64,000 nucleotides of DNA, from contig CM077823.1 in assembly GCA_039720395.1 (NCBI GenBank), positions 14,265,385 through 14,329,384 on the forward strand, read 5' to 3'. This DNA is from Liquidambar formosana. Its lineage: Eukaryota > Streptophyta > Magnoliopsida > Saxifragales > Altingiaceae. The position numbers were made by a program, and so were the translations under genes. Below the pieces are notes generated by a model. It was not told the origin of the DNA and searched no databases. It saw only the letters and a list, made by a program, of their open reading frames with translations. Each line of letters opens with the position of its first letter. The first letter of the stretch is position 1. Of this stretch, positions 48,590-59,609 are shown piece by piece.

Positions 48590-49660
48590 CTAATAGATCA
48601 CCTCTTTTTAATAAAGATGCCTCTCTATACAATTTCTGGAAAATTAGAATGCAAATTTTTATTTAATCTACTAGCTATGAGTTATGGAATATTACCTCTA
48701 ATGGTCCTTTGATCCCTTCTAAAGTGATAGATGGGTTACTCTTCCTAAAGTTCCACAAGAATATACTAGTGCTGATCATAAGTCCCTTGAACTAAATTCT
48801 AAAACCATTAGCTTATTATATTGTACTTTAACTAATGATGAATTTAGCAAAATCTCTAGGTACACTAGCGCCAAAGAGATATGAGATACTTTAGATGTCA
48901 CCTATGAAAGAACCTCTCAAGTAAAGGAAGCAAAGATTAACATACTTGTTTGTGAATATGAATTATTTAAAATGAAAAAGGATGAGTCCATTAGAGATAT
49001 GGTTGCTTGTTTTAATGGTATTATAAATCCTACGAATTTTCTTTGCAAAATTTATACTAAATCCGAATTAGTGAGAAAAATTCTTAGGGGCTTGCCTAAG
49101 GAATGTGATATATTCACCACGATCGTGCTTCAATCAAAAGAACTTGACTCAATGACTCTAAGCGACCTTGATGGAAATCTAGTCACTCAAGAGTTTGTAT
49201 TCAAAGCACGTGAAGTAAATAAAAGCAAGCCTTCCAAGAGCTTAGCACTCAAAACCTCACATGATGAAGAAGAACCATTAAATGAAGAAAGTGAAAATGA
49301 AGAAGATGAAGATATGGCTTCATATCTCATAAGCTCAAGAAGTTCTTCACTAAAAGAAATCAGGGAAAGAGATTTAACAAGGGTGACTCCTCTAAAAGAG
49401 TTCCAAATAGAGGAGAGACCTCTAATAGAGAACCCTAAGTGTGCTTTAAGTGTAAGAAGCTCGGACACATCAAGATGCATTGTCCTCAACTCAACAATAA
49501 CCACAATAAGACATGCCACAACAACAACAACTTCAAAGACAATAGGAAGTTTAAGAAGAAAGCTTTCACCGCACTTGGGATGATGAAGCAAATAGTGATG
49601 AAAATGATGAAGAGATTTCTTGTGAATAAGAGGTTGCAAATTTTTGTCCATGGCAAAGGA
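48590..49660 (+). pseudogene. SIRE-like gag with zinc knuckle
   Basis: Capsid-type text includes MACFNGII-like DMVACFNGIINPTNFLCKIY and LVRKILRGLPKECDIFTTIV (frame 48972-49583). Upstream, stops break the first part (48600-48970). A CCHC knuckle, CFKCKKLGHIKMHC, lies in another frame near 49442-49483, so a frameshift separates capsid and nucleocapsid parts. The gag role is particle formation and RNA binding, inferred from the family. Confidence 0.85.
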
Positions 49661-50275
49661 AGATGAGGTAATCGAACCTAACTCAATTGATTATCCTATA
49701 GAAAAACCTCCCACTTATGAAGAATTGCAAGATGTTCTTGAAGACACCTTTCTTGAATTAAAAAGATTTTTACACAAAAATAATGATTTGAAAAAGAATA
49801 TCACATTTCTCCAAGAAGAATTAGATGCTTTGAAAAATGAAAATTTACAATTAAAAAATAAGATAAACTCACCCCCTACCATCTCTCAATCTAGTCTTGA
49901 AAGTGAAAATACTTCATTAAAAGAAAAGGTTGAAGACTTGACTAATACCTTGGCTAAGTTTATCAATGGAAGGGATAATTTGGATAAGATATTAACTAGT
50001 CAAAGATGGTGCTTTGATAAGGGCAAAATTAGTTATTAAGAACATGTTAAACAAAAATCTTACATAAATTTCTTCCCTAAACCTAATGTCTCAAGCACAC
50101 CTAAAGTCTCATGTACCTATTGTAATAAGGATGGACATAATTTCTACACTTGTAACATGAGAAGAAAACCTAAAGGTAACCCTAAGAAGGTGTGGGTATT
50201 CAAGGGAACTTTACCTCCAATGGTTAACACCTATGGACCTAAGAAAGCATGGGTACTAAAGAAAGTTACTTGAGG
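49644..50275 (+). pseudogene. SIRE-like coiled-coil linker and second zinc knuckle
   Basis: The frame 49644-50039 encodes a charged helical stretch with heptad-like leucines (ELKRFLHKNNDLKKNITFLQ; LKNENLQLKNKIN), likely coiled coil. It ends in a stop at 50037-50039. In the same direction from about 50112 a second knuckle reads CTYCNKDGHNFYTC, spaced C-X2-C-X4-H-X4-C. Two separated knuckles are known in SIRE-type gag-pol. Confidence 0.7.
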
Positions 50276-50292
50276 TTATTGTGTAGGTATGC

Positions 50293-51662
50293 TTGAAGTC
50301 TTCAAGTAATGAGAAATGGTTTCTTGATAGTGGATGCTCAAGGTACATGATGGGTGATAAATCAAAATTCATCTCTTTGAAGCCTAAGGATGGCGGCTTC
50401 ATGACATTTGGAGACAATGCCAAGGGTAAGATAATTAACATTGGCAAGGTTGGTAAGAATTCCTCTTTTTGTGTTGAAAATGTTTTATTAGTTGATGGTT
50501 TAAAACATAATTTCCTTAGCATTAGTCAATTATGTAATAAAGTTTATAAGGTTACTTTTAAATCTAATAAATGCAAAATTAAAGATGAGAATAAGACCTT
50601 ATTTGTTGCATATAGGATTGGTAACATCTATGCTATAGAGTTTGAAGAAATCACATTACAAAATGTACATTACTTCTTCGCTTTAAATTAAAATCATTGG
50701 TTATGGCATAGGAGACTTGGACATGCAAGTATAGATTTGATTTCAAAAATTTCAAAGCATGAACTTGTAAAAGGTTTACCCAAAGCAAAATTTACAAAAG
50801 TTAGAATTTGTAGTGCATGCCAAATTTTGAAAACAAACCAAGTCATCTTTTAAAACAAAACTTCATATTTCAACTACAAGACCTTTGTAACTTATACATA
50901 TGGACTTATTTAGACCTATTGCTATTGCATGTTTTGGAGGAAAGCACTATGCATTTGTGATTGTTGACGACTACTCTAGATATATGTGGGTGTTCTTCCT
51001 TGCACATAAAGATGAGACTCATGCTAAATTTGTAACATATTATAGAAGGGTCTAAAATGAGAAAGGCTATACCATTACATATGTTAGGAGTGATAGATGG
51101 AGTGAATTTGTCAATAAGGATATTGAACAATATTGTGATGAGAATGGCTTTGGTCACAATTTCTCTAGCTCCTAAAACTTCCTAACAAAATGGTGTGGTT
51201 GAAAGAAAGAATATAACTCTCAAAGAAATGTCTAGAACCATGCTTAATGAACACTCTTTACCTTAATATTTTTGGGCTGAGTCCATCAATACTTCATGCT
51301 ATGTTATAAATAGAGTGCTATTAAGATTCAAAATCGGTAAGACTCCTTATGAATTGTGGAATGATAAAAATCCTAACATAGGTTACTTTAGAGTCTTTGG
51401 TTATAAATGTTTTATATTGAATAATAGAGATAAACTTTCTAAATTTGATTCTAAATCCAATGAAAGATTATTTCTCAGTTATTCTATGGAGAATAAAGCA
51501 TATAGAGTCTTTAACAAGAGAACATTAACCGTTCAAGAATCAATGCATGTGGTATTTGATGAAACTAACTCTCTTGCCACAAAGAGATATATGGATAATG
51601 ATGATGATGTAGGTACAAACTTGCAAGAACAAGTAGAAAACTTGAATCTCAATGACAAGTAA
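50293..51662 (+). pseudogene. SIRE-like protease and integrase
   Basis: The aspartic protease active site reads WFLDSGCSRYMMG (50320-50358), followed by LKHNFLSISQLC. A GAG-pre-integrase-like HRRLGHAS lies near 50708-50731. The integrase core includes VIVDDYSRYMWVFFLAHKDE near 50960 and RSDRWSEF, altered from RSDxGxEF, near 51089. The C-terminal part FRVFGYKCFILNNRDKLSKF then FDSKSNERLF is in the frame 51315-51662. Stops (near 50689, 51054, 51175) and shifts interrupt it. Protease would cleave the polyprotein and integrase insert cDNA; neither is intact. Confidence 0.85.
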
Positions 51663-51939
51663 GACTACAAGATAAAAGTAAAGAAAAAGAAGAAGATGAA
51701 GTCATTGAAGTCAAGAAACCGAAAGAAGAAGTAGAAATGAAAAATACTCCACTTCATCTGAATGTCACTAAGACTTGAAAATTTGTGAGGAATCATCCTA
51801 AAAATCAAATCTTTAGTGAACCCTCACGTGGGATAAGAACTCGTTCTTCTATGAGGAATATTTGTGATCATCTTACTTTTTTTATCTCAAATTGAACCTA
51901 AAAATATTAATGAGGCTGAGAATAATGAATCATGGTTCC

Positions 51940-53427
51940 TTGCTATACAAAAGAACTCAATTAATTTGAAAGGAATAAGGTTTGGACCTTAGTTCCTAGA
52001 CCATATGACCAGAGTGTAATTGGAACTAAATGGGTTAGAAACAAAAAGGATGAATTTGGAGCTGTTACTAGAAATAAGGCTCGATTTGTAGGCTAAGGTT
52101 ATAATCAACAAGAAGGCATAAATTATGATGAGACCTATGCTTCGGTAGCAAGAGTTGAGGCCATAAGAATGTTATTTGCATGTGCAAGTCATAAAGATTT
52201 CAAATTATTTCAAATGGATGTCAAGAGTGCATTTTTAAATAGTTTTATAGAAGAAGAAGTCTATGTTGAACAATCTCCTGGTTTTGAAAGTCATGAGTTT
52301 CTAAACTATATTTTTAAACTTTCAAAAGCTTTGTATGGATTGAAATAAGCTCTTAAAGCATGGTATGAAAGACTTATTGGATTTTTACTTAAAAATGGTT
52401 TTAAAAGAGGAAAACTTAACACCACACTTTTCATTAAAATCATTGATAATGATATGCTTCTAGTTCAAATCTATGTTAATGATATCATATATGGATTTAC
52501 TAATGAGAATCTTTGTAAGGACTTTTCTAAGATCATGCAAGAGGAATTTGAGATGAGCATGATGAGAGAATTAACATTCTTTCTTGGACTTCAAATTAAA
52601 CAAACAAAGGAAGGGACTGTCATTAATCAATCCAAATATGTCAAAGAACTACTCAAAAAGTATGGATTGGAAGATGGAAGAGAATTTCCTACTCCTATGA
52701 GCACCTCTATCAAAATTGACAAAGACGAAAAGGGTAAAAGTGTTTATCAAAAGAAGTATAGAGGTATGATTGATAGTTTGTTTTATTTAATCGTAAGTAG
52801 ACCCGATATCATGTTTAGTGTTTACTTATGTGCTAGATTTCAATTATGTCCTAAGGAATCTCACATGACAGCCGTTAAGCGTATTTTTAAATACTTAAGT
52901 GACTTAATCAACCTTGACTTATGGTTTCTTAAGTTTACATCTTTTGATATGCTTAATTATTCTGATGTGGACTTTGCTGTGGCAAAGATGATTGCAAGAG
53001 CACTAGTGAGACTTGCCATTTCCTAAGTTATTCTTTAGTATCTTGGTTTAGTAAGAAACAAACATCGGTTACACTCTCAACCACTGAAGCCGAGTATATT
53101 ACAACCGGTAGTTGTTGTGCACAAGTATCGTACATGAAACAACAACTTGAGAACTATAAACTTCACTTTGATCACATTCCCATTAAATGTGACAATATTA
53201 GGGCTATTAACTTGACTAAAAAGCCCATACAACACTCATGGACTAAGCACATTGAGATAAGACATCATTTCATAAGAGACCATATCCAAAGAGGCAATGT
53301 TGAAATCGATTTTATAGGTACTGACCATCAATTGGCCGATATCTTTATCAAACTTCTTCAAGAAGACCGTTTTAACTTTATTAAAAAAGAACTTGGGATG
53401 TGTTTGATGCATGATGTAGTGAATTGA
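51940..53427 (+). pseudogene. SIRE-like RT and RNase H
   Basis: RT blocks: GTKWVRNKKDEFGAVTRNKA near 52022, FQMDVKSAFLN near 52210, KALYGLK followed by a stop near 52345, and the catalytic box YVND at 52472-52483 in place of the usual YVDD (first aspartate changed to asparagine). RNase H: SWFSKKQTSVTLSTTEAEYI near 53040, and HIEIRHHFIRDHIQRGNVEI, DHQLADIF in the frame 53134-53427. The catalytic change and the stops predict an inactive enzyme. Confidence 0.9.
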
Positions 53428-53524
53428 TGCATATCTATGATTTTTAATCCATGAGTTATATGTATCTTGATGTTTACATGCCTTTTACGCATTAAATTGC
53501 ATTTTATTCACACACTTTGAGAAA

Positions 53525-53775
53525 TTTGGCTAAAACTGAATTACTTGGTGATTCAGTTGACTGAAGAGTCAATTCAGTAGACTAAATGGGCAATTTAGTC
53601 AACTGAATTAGGCCCCTGCCCTTGCTCAACTTTCTGGATAATTCAGTCGATTGAAATAGCTTTTCAGTCCACTGATTTAGGCAGTAGCCTTAGCCCACTT
53701 TCACTGGTTAATTCAGTCGACTGAATGGGCAATTCAGTCGACTGAATGGGCAATTCAGTCGCCTGAATTTGTGAT
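53525..53775 (+). repeat. CAGTCGACTG palindrome cluster before ORF3
   Basis: About ten variants of TTCAGTCGACTGAA with TGGGCAA spacers. Near the right end three units (the last with a mismatch) are separated by the same spacer. The same motif occurs in both LTRs of the element (47636-47812 and 56104-56222). Confidence 0.85.
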
Positions 53776-53872
53776 TTTATAAAAATAAATTGCTGTTTTT
53801 CATTTCAAATCACACTCTTTTCCACGACGATTTCTCTTCTCTCTCTCTTAAACCTTCTAAACCCTAACCCTA

Positions 53873-54893
53873 ATGGCTCCTAAGACCAAGAATCCTTCCA
53901 AACACCCTAATGTTAGTGAGGGTTCCTTAAGGAACTTGCAACCTAGGGTTTAAAACCCTCCACCACCGCCTCCTCTTGTGCAACCACCCATGGAGCAACA
54001 ACCAGAAAAGAAACATGGTGAGGATTTCATGTCTCTTGATGCGGAACAAAAGTATGATGAAGATTTTAGTTGTCACACCATTGTATTCAGTAAATATGCC
54101 CTTTTAAATTTCTTTAAAGAGCATTTCCTTCTTATTGCGAATTATTTTCATCTCTTGGGTTGGGATTCCTTTATTTTCATGAAGAAACCTATGTATACCT
54201 ATCTTGTGCATATTTTCTACACTAATCTTGACTTTATTAACCATCATATACTGTGGTCTCAAGTCGGTGGGAAAACTATTTCTTTGGACCAAGATCTTCT
54301 TACACAAATCATTCTCCTTCCTCGTGGTCAACATAAAATTCTTGTGACCAACGAGTGGACACGCTTTTAGGGCTATGATCCCATCCAAGCCTTTAATTAA
54401 ATTTGTGGAAGAGAAGACATTGTAGAACGTTTTAAGCCTAAAGCTAAAGAACTCACTCTAAACACTCGTTTAATTCACCACATAATCACCTATAACAACC
54501 TTCTTAGGGGTGGAGGATGTGATTATGTTTCCTACTTTAATATTTTTCTCATTTGGTGTATCATGAACACCATTCCCATTGACTTACCTTTCATTATTTC
54601 CAACTACATTGTGGACTGTCAAAAGAAGAAAGTGGCTATTCTTCCCTATAGCTTTGCTTTAACCTGTGTATTTGAACACTCCCATGTACCTCTTAATGAG
54701 GAAGCCATAGTTGCCATTTCTCACACCAATACTTACTTCGATATGACTCTCAAACAAATGCACTATAAATTCTCATCTATGGGGTGGTTTCCCAAGGATT
54801 TTCCTGATGAGGACGTCGCTAAGGAAGATGAAGCATTTGATCAGGTTCCAGTGGGGGAATTAAGCAGCCTGAGGAGCATAGTGAGCATGACGT
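53873..54893 (+). pseudogene. Extra 3' ORF of the SIRE-like element (plant transposon protein domain)
   Basis: A third ORF begins MAPKTKNPSKHPN (53873) and stops early (near 53951). It continues in the same direction with SKYALLNFFKEHFLLIANYF (54092), DLLTQIILLPRGQ, a stop at 54368-54370, and LNTRLIHHIITYNNLLRGG (54460) through MNTIPIDLPFIISNYIVD (54563). The R(x)HHIIT...L(x)GG...D(x)V(x)Y arrangement and the following hydrophobic helix resemble the 'putative plant transposon protein' domain found downstream of pol in SIRE-like and other plant retroelements. No signal peptide or clear transmembrane anchor is seen, so it is not a convincing envelope protein. Function unknown. Confidence 0.65.
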
Positions 54894-54895
54894 AG

Positions 54896-55652
54896 AGGGC
54901 ATGGATATATGTTGAGCCTCCATAACAGCCATAACAACCACAACAGTAGCCACCTATCCCTAAGACACCCACTATACCACTTGTTAGCATTCAGTACTAA
55001 ATGCCATTTAGACTCTCTAGGTTTCCATAGCACACGGGTTTGGTGATGTTGGGACCCATATCTCTACTTTTGAGACTTGCCAGATTCAGATAGAGAATGA
55101 CATGGACAGCGTTATGGTGATATATTCATGACTCAGGTGGACTAGCGTCTTGCTAGGACGGAGACTGATATGTGCATTGTGTGGAACTCCTTGATAGCCA
55201 TCAAGCCCTATGCATGCTGTATTACACCTCCACCACCTCCACCGCCTCCGCCTCCTGAGGATCATGATACTCCTGCCCTTCCCGAGTACATTGACTTGGA
55301 TCCCTAACTTTTTGTATGATGACAAAAGGGGGAGATATTTTAGATGATGTATTTATGGACATATTTTTCTCCTACCTTATGTTTTTTAGTTTTTATACAT
55401 GTTTTAGTTTTCCACAGCTTATCTAACTCTTAACTACATGACTCTTTTGGATATGCATAACCTTAATTTCTGATTGAAATTTCATTCGTAGTTGGTTATA
55501 TACAGTTTTATATGCTTTATGCCTATTTGTTATTGCTTTATATTTCATTTATGCATATTGTGAAGGGGAGCTTTTGCTCCATATATGTGCTCATATTAAA
55601 TCCTTATCTACATGATACATCAATAGTTTATCATCATAAAAAAAGGGGAGAT
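54896..55652 (+). other. 3' untranslated region and purine tract of the SIRE-like element
   Basis: A proline-codon-rich stretch near 55229-55256 ('ccaccacctccaccgcctccgcctcctg') may be the tail of ORF3. Then come non-coding sequence with 'aaagggggagat' near 55327 and the purine tract just before the 3' LTR. Confidence 0.55.
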
Positions 55653-56879
55653 TATTGGCCTTAGGTTATTTGACCAAGGGCATATCTGAGATTTTGATGA
55701 TAACAAAATATCGATGTTAGTGCTAATGGTTTAAATGATAGATATTAATCAAAGCTAGGTATTCAAGCACATGGATCCAAATGAAGCACAAAGACATATC
55801 CACGACATGGAACTCAAAACACATACTCAAGACATCAAGGACAATTAAGCATAAGGACTATATGAGCGTAGAAAGCACGCAAAAGACCTACAATCACTCA
55901 AGACCACTTCAATGAAGACTTCATAGGCTATAAGTGAGATTTTAGGTTCTTAATGTACTTGGTTGCTCATAAAATTGCTCCAATGACCTAGATAGACCTT
56001 GGGACCTTTGGTTGAGCTGATTTTATCATTTGCATAAGGCCTAAGTTGAAGTTATTGGACTAAGTTAATCAAAACATTTGAAAAATCTATTTTAGTTTGC
56101 TTCTGCCCCATTCAATTGACTCAAACTCATTTCAGTCGACTCAATTGTCCAGTATAGATCCTCATTTGTGTCTTCTAAGTCTGCCTAAATTAGTCAACTG
56201 AATTCCCAATTCAGTCGATTGATTCTGCGAGATTAGAACTCTAACGGCTAGTTTTGAAAGGTTGTTGGGTGCATTTAATGCTATCAAACGGCTCTTTCCC
56301 GACATTTATTGATTCAAACGGTCATATTATTCAAAATGCCTATATAAACAATTATTCAAATGCATTTATGATCAGCAATGCAAGAGCATTCATTGTTATT
56401 AATTTTCGAGCCCCAAATTAATTAAAGAGCATTTGTTGAGCAATCAATTAGAAGAGAGTTGAGTTATTATTTTTTGTGTAACTCATTTTTGAAGAGAGTC
56501 TCTTTGTACACAATCTCATCTTCTGCAATCTTGTAATCAACGGTTGGTGATAACCCTAAGTTTAGCACTTGAAGAAGTGTTGTTGAGCAAGTGTTAGGTG
56601 AAAACACTTGGATTGTAAAGGTTTGCTGCTCCTCCACCTTGAAGGAGAATGATAGTGGATTGGTGAATCCTCAAGCGAGCCCTTGAGGCGAGGATGTAGG
56701 TAGGAAGTCAAACCTCGTTAACATCGTTTGCATTCTGTTCCTTTTAATCTCTTTATTATTGCTTATTCTTATATTTATTCCTACATGCAATAATCTGATT
56801 TTAAATTGTTATTAATTTTTAATTTGGCAAGAAAAAAACCCTATTCACCTCCCTTTAGGGTTGTATACTTGAGATAACA
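55653..56879 (+). repeat. 3' LTR of the SIRE-like element
   Basis: TATTGGCC...GAGATAACA. It aligns with 47183-48490 but is 81 bp shorter. About 60 bp of the difference lies in the CAGTCGACTG palindrome cluster. The first dinucleotide is TA instead of TG. Confidence 0.92.
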
Positions 56880-56884
56880 ATATC

Positions 56885-57436
56885 ATTGACTGGGATGGAG
56901 AAGGTCATGCGGTGAGGGTTTGGAGAGAAACAAAATAATAATAATAAATAACATTAGAGAGTGAAAATGGAGGACTTACCTCTATTTACCGGTGGTATAG
57001 AAAGGTGCAGGGATGGAGAGGGTTATGTCATCAGATTTGTTTTTTGTTTTTTGTTTTGTTTTGCGGTGTACCTCTCACTATAAACCCATCCAGTGACTAT
57101 CCTTAAGGAAACGAGGTTTGTTTCGCCTGGCAGTGTGGTTTCGATCGTCGAACTATCTCGACTGGTTGGTAAGATGGGGTCTGGTTGGCTATGAGAGTGA
57201 GAAGGAAGCCACAAACCCGAAATTATGTTTCCAGATCTTTAATAGAAGTGAGAAGGGAAAGGTGTGGGAAGGGTTGTGTTTGAATTAGCGGGTCGATCCG
57301 TAAAACCCTGCCCTTTTTTTAAGCTATTAGATATTCATTAATGAAGATGGAGGGCAAAATAAGCTGGGGCTGATATACCACTGTATTAGCCGAGGTTGAC
57401 CTTGAACACCACTATATAAATATAATGTGTGTATAC

Positions 57437-57488
<52 letters not shown>

Positions 57489-58058
57489 TAGGATCGGGGG
57501 ACTCATATAGAGTGCTTCATTTTTGAACTTCAGCATGGTGAGGTGAAACATGACTACACTAACCTTTTGGAATACCATTGGATCTTATGACTTTAATGGC
57601 TTAAGAATGAGGTGTAAAAATGAAGTACAAAAATTAATTTCATAGATCTTGACCAATATATATAATGCTACCTTTTTAACTCACCAAAATGGGAGGTAAG
57701 TAATGTTATTGAAGTAGATCTAGCTTCATATTTGCTCGTGTTGCATTTGAATGGGTAAAACAGTTTTCTATTGTGTTAGAAGTTTTGGAAGAGGTTGTGA
57801 CAGTGGAAATTGATCAAAGGAAGGTGGAGAGAATAGAGAATGTTATGGAAGGAGAAGTGGCTGTCGGCATTTGCTCTCGCAACCAAAGATAATTAGAACA
57901 ACATTTGTGAGAGAAGAAAAGGCAACCATTATTAAAATAAAAAAAAAAAATCTCAAAACTACATCGTATTGAGCGCTAAGAAATGTTGTCCAATAGGGAT
58001 GTGACATAAGGATGCCACATGTATAGGCTCCAGTGGAGCATGCATATGACGAGAAAAA
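56885..58058. other. Non-coding interval with (TA)n
   Basis: It holds a long (TA)n run at 57440-57487 and ordinary AT-rich DNA. No gene recognised; the minus-strand frames at 57023-57214 and 57843-58115 lack domains. Confidence 0.5.
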
Positions 58059-58212
58059 CTTCCATATAACTGTGATATGGCCAAGTGGTATCATAAGCCA
58101 ATAGGCTTCTTGCAAAGTGGGATTGTCAGTGTACTTTTTGGCCTCACAATCCCACTTTGTAAGGCCCTATTAGCTTGTGATACCACTTGACCGTGTCACA
58201 GTTACATGGAAG
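58059..58212. repeat. Strong hairpin upstream of the pinin-like gene
   Basis: The left arm (58059-58126) and right arm (58146-58212) are inverted repeats of about 67 bp with few mismatches, around a 19-bp loop. The best matching parts are CTTCCAT.TAACTGTGA, CAAGTGGTATCA.AAGC, AATAGG and CAAAGTGGGATTGT. It starts about 426 bp and ends 272 bp before the start codon. It is probably a fold-back MITE; a small-RNA precursor is possible but unproven. Confidence 0.8.
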
Positions 58213-58484
58213 ACTCACTAGCATATGACCTCACATGCTTTCTCTGTTAACTTTCTAAATGTCATTTGCAATTGAACTACGTTGAACACATAAATGTGCT
58301 CAATTGATAAAATCTTTTGTTTTAGATACTACATTGAAAAACCATTGAAAGTAAAGGTACTAAATCATAATTAGGCCCCCCACAAAAATTTAATAAAAAA
58401 TAAAAAATACATATAATGACATCACAAAATTGACAATACCTTCATAAGGGTTTTTGCAGAAACACACAGCTCATCTCAGACGCC

Positions 58485-59609
58485 ATGGGAAGCGCCGCAG
58501 TTGAGAAGACAGAGGAAGAGCTCCGGAAAGAGATCGAAGAGCTCCATCGCCAACAATGGGAGGTCGGTCCGTCTCTCTCTACACATGCATCTCTCTTTAT
58601 GTGCGTGTTTCTATCCGTACTAAGTTCATAAGTGTTTGATCCTTTTTTTCTCCCCTGACAATATACAGATTACGGAACGGCTTAGGGATCCTCGGGGACT
58701 TCGCAGGGGTGGCCTGTCGGGCAATGGACCGCGGAATTTCGGCGCGAACGGAGCTCGTCAGCGCGGCTTCGTTCGACCAGTAATCACTCCCACCCTCTTT
58801 AGTTTCTTAACGTTATTCTTTGAATTTCAACTTCTTTTAAGGGCTTCTGATTGATTTCAGGCTGATAGGACCGACGCTGAAGATCAACCTCCTCCAAAAC
58901 GGCGACTCTCTTCGGCTGTCGTCAAGGTAAGCGAAACCCTTATTCTGCTTTTAACAAAACCCTAATGGTCTGTTTGGGTGCTGAGAAAACGGTGGAGAAT
59001 AGATGGAACCGTAGTTTTCTGTTGGACTCCCCCCACCCTTAAAAATAGAGATTCGACTCCGAATGTATTCCTTTTAAACAACCATATGGCCTAATTTTTA
59101 CAGGTTTTAATCAAATTTAAGCTTTTTTATTTTTGTTTTTATTTTTTAATGTGGGAATGAAGGTGGAGGATGGAGAGATTGCTGAGGATGGTGAAGCGGC
59201 GAAAGATGTCGAGAAGAAGGATTCAACTGCGGAAGGCAGTCTCGAGGCTGTGACTGGAAATCAGAGTGATAGAAAGCCATCTAATTTGCAGCAGAGTGGT
59301 TGGTCAAGGAGAGATGGTAATCAAAGAGCAGCTAAGATGGTAACTTTAAAGCCTCTTGCCTTATTTTGTTTTTGTTTTTGTTTTTTTTTTTTTGTTCTAT
59401 TTTTTATTTATGATTTAGACTGTTCTCTTGGAAGTGGAAAGAATACTTGAATCTTCTGATCATTATTGTTGTTGTTGTTGTTGTACGGTCGTTAGGATTT
59501 TGAAGCTCCAGTAACAGAGCATGTTCCGAGGGTTTTGCCAAAAGATGAGGACCCAAGCCTGGTTAAAAGGAACAAAAGAATGCTAGGTCAACTATTGGGT
59601 ACCTTAGAG
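58485..59609 (+). CDS. Pinin/SDK/memA-like protein, 5' exons (partial)
   Basis: Five exons are inferred: 58485-58562, 58669-58779, 58861-58926, 59163-59339 and 59496-59609. All introns are GT-AG and phase 0, giving the first 182 residues. The protein begins MGSAAVEKTEEELRKEIEEL, a coiled-coil-like start, followed by TERLRDPRGLRRGG, a Gly/Arg-rich segment (NGPRNFGANGARQRGFVRP), PPPKRRLSSAVV and an acidic stretch. Exon 5, RVLPKDEDPSLVKRNKRMLG then QLLGTLE, is the start of the pinin/SDK/memA core. Pinin proteins are nuclear and associate with splicing and exon-junction factors; the role here is inferred from the family. The rest of the core is not found in the following 4.4 kb, so the sixth exon lies beyond the window or is lost. 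Confidence 0.88.

Larger units (their letters stand above)
47183..56879 (+). mobile_element. SIRE/Maximus-type Copia retrotransposon, 9.7 kb
   Basis: LTRs lie at 47183-48490 (1308 bp) and 55653-56879 (1227 bp). The flanking pentamers are ATATT (47178-47182) and ATATC (56880-56884), one mismatch. The primer site TGGTATAAGAGC starts at 48493; the purine tract AAAAAAAGGGGAGAT precedes the 3' LTR. Domain order is gag, zinc knuckle, coiled-coil linker, second zinc knuckle, protease, integrase, RT, RNase H, then an extra ORF. Large size, long LTRs and a 3' ORF fit the SIRE/Maximus lineage. All frames carry stops, so it is not autonomous now. Confidence 0.92.

Noticed and set aside
49187..49651. A 154-residue minus-strand frame with serine/leucine runs.
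   Set aside because: It is an antisense shadow of the SIRE-like gag; its content reflects AT-rich codons read backwards.
53873..54893. Calling the third ORF of the SIRE-like element a true envelope gene.
   Set aside because: No signal peptide, cleavage site or membrane anchor pattern is visible; similarity is to the plant transposon protein domain.
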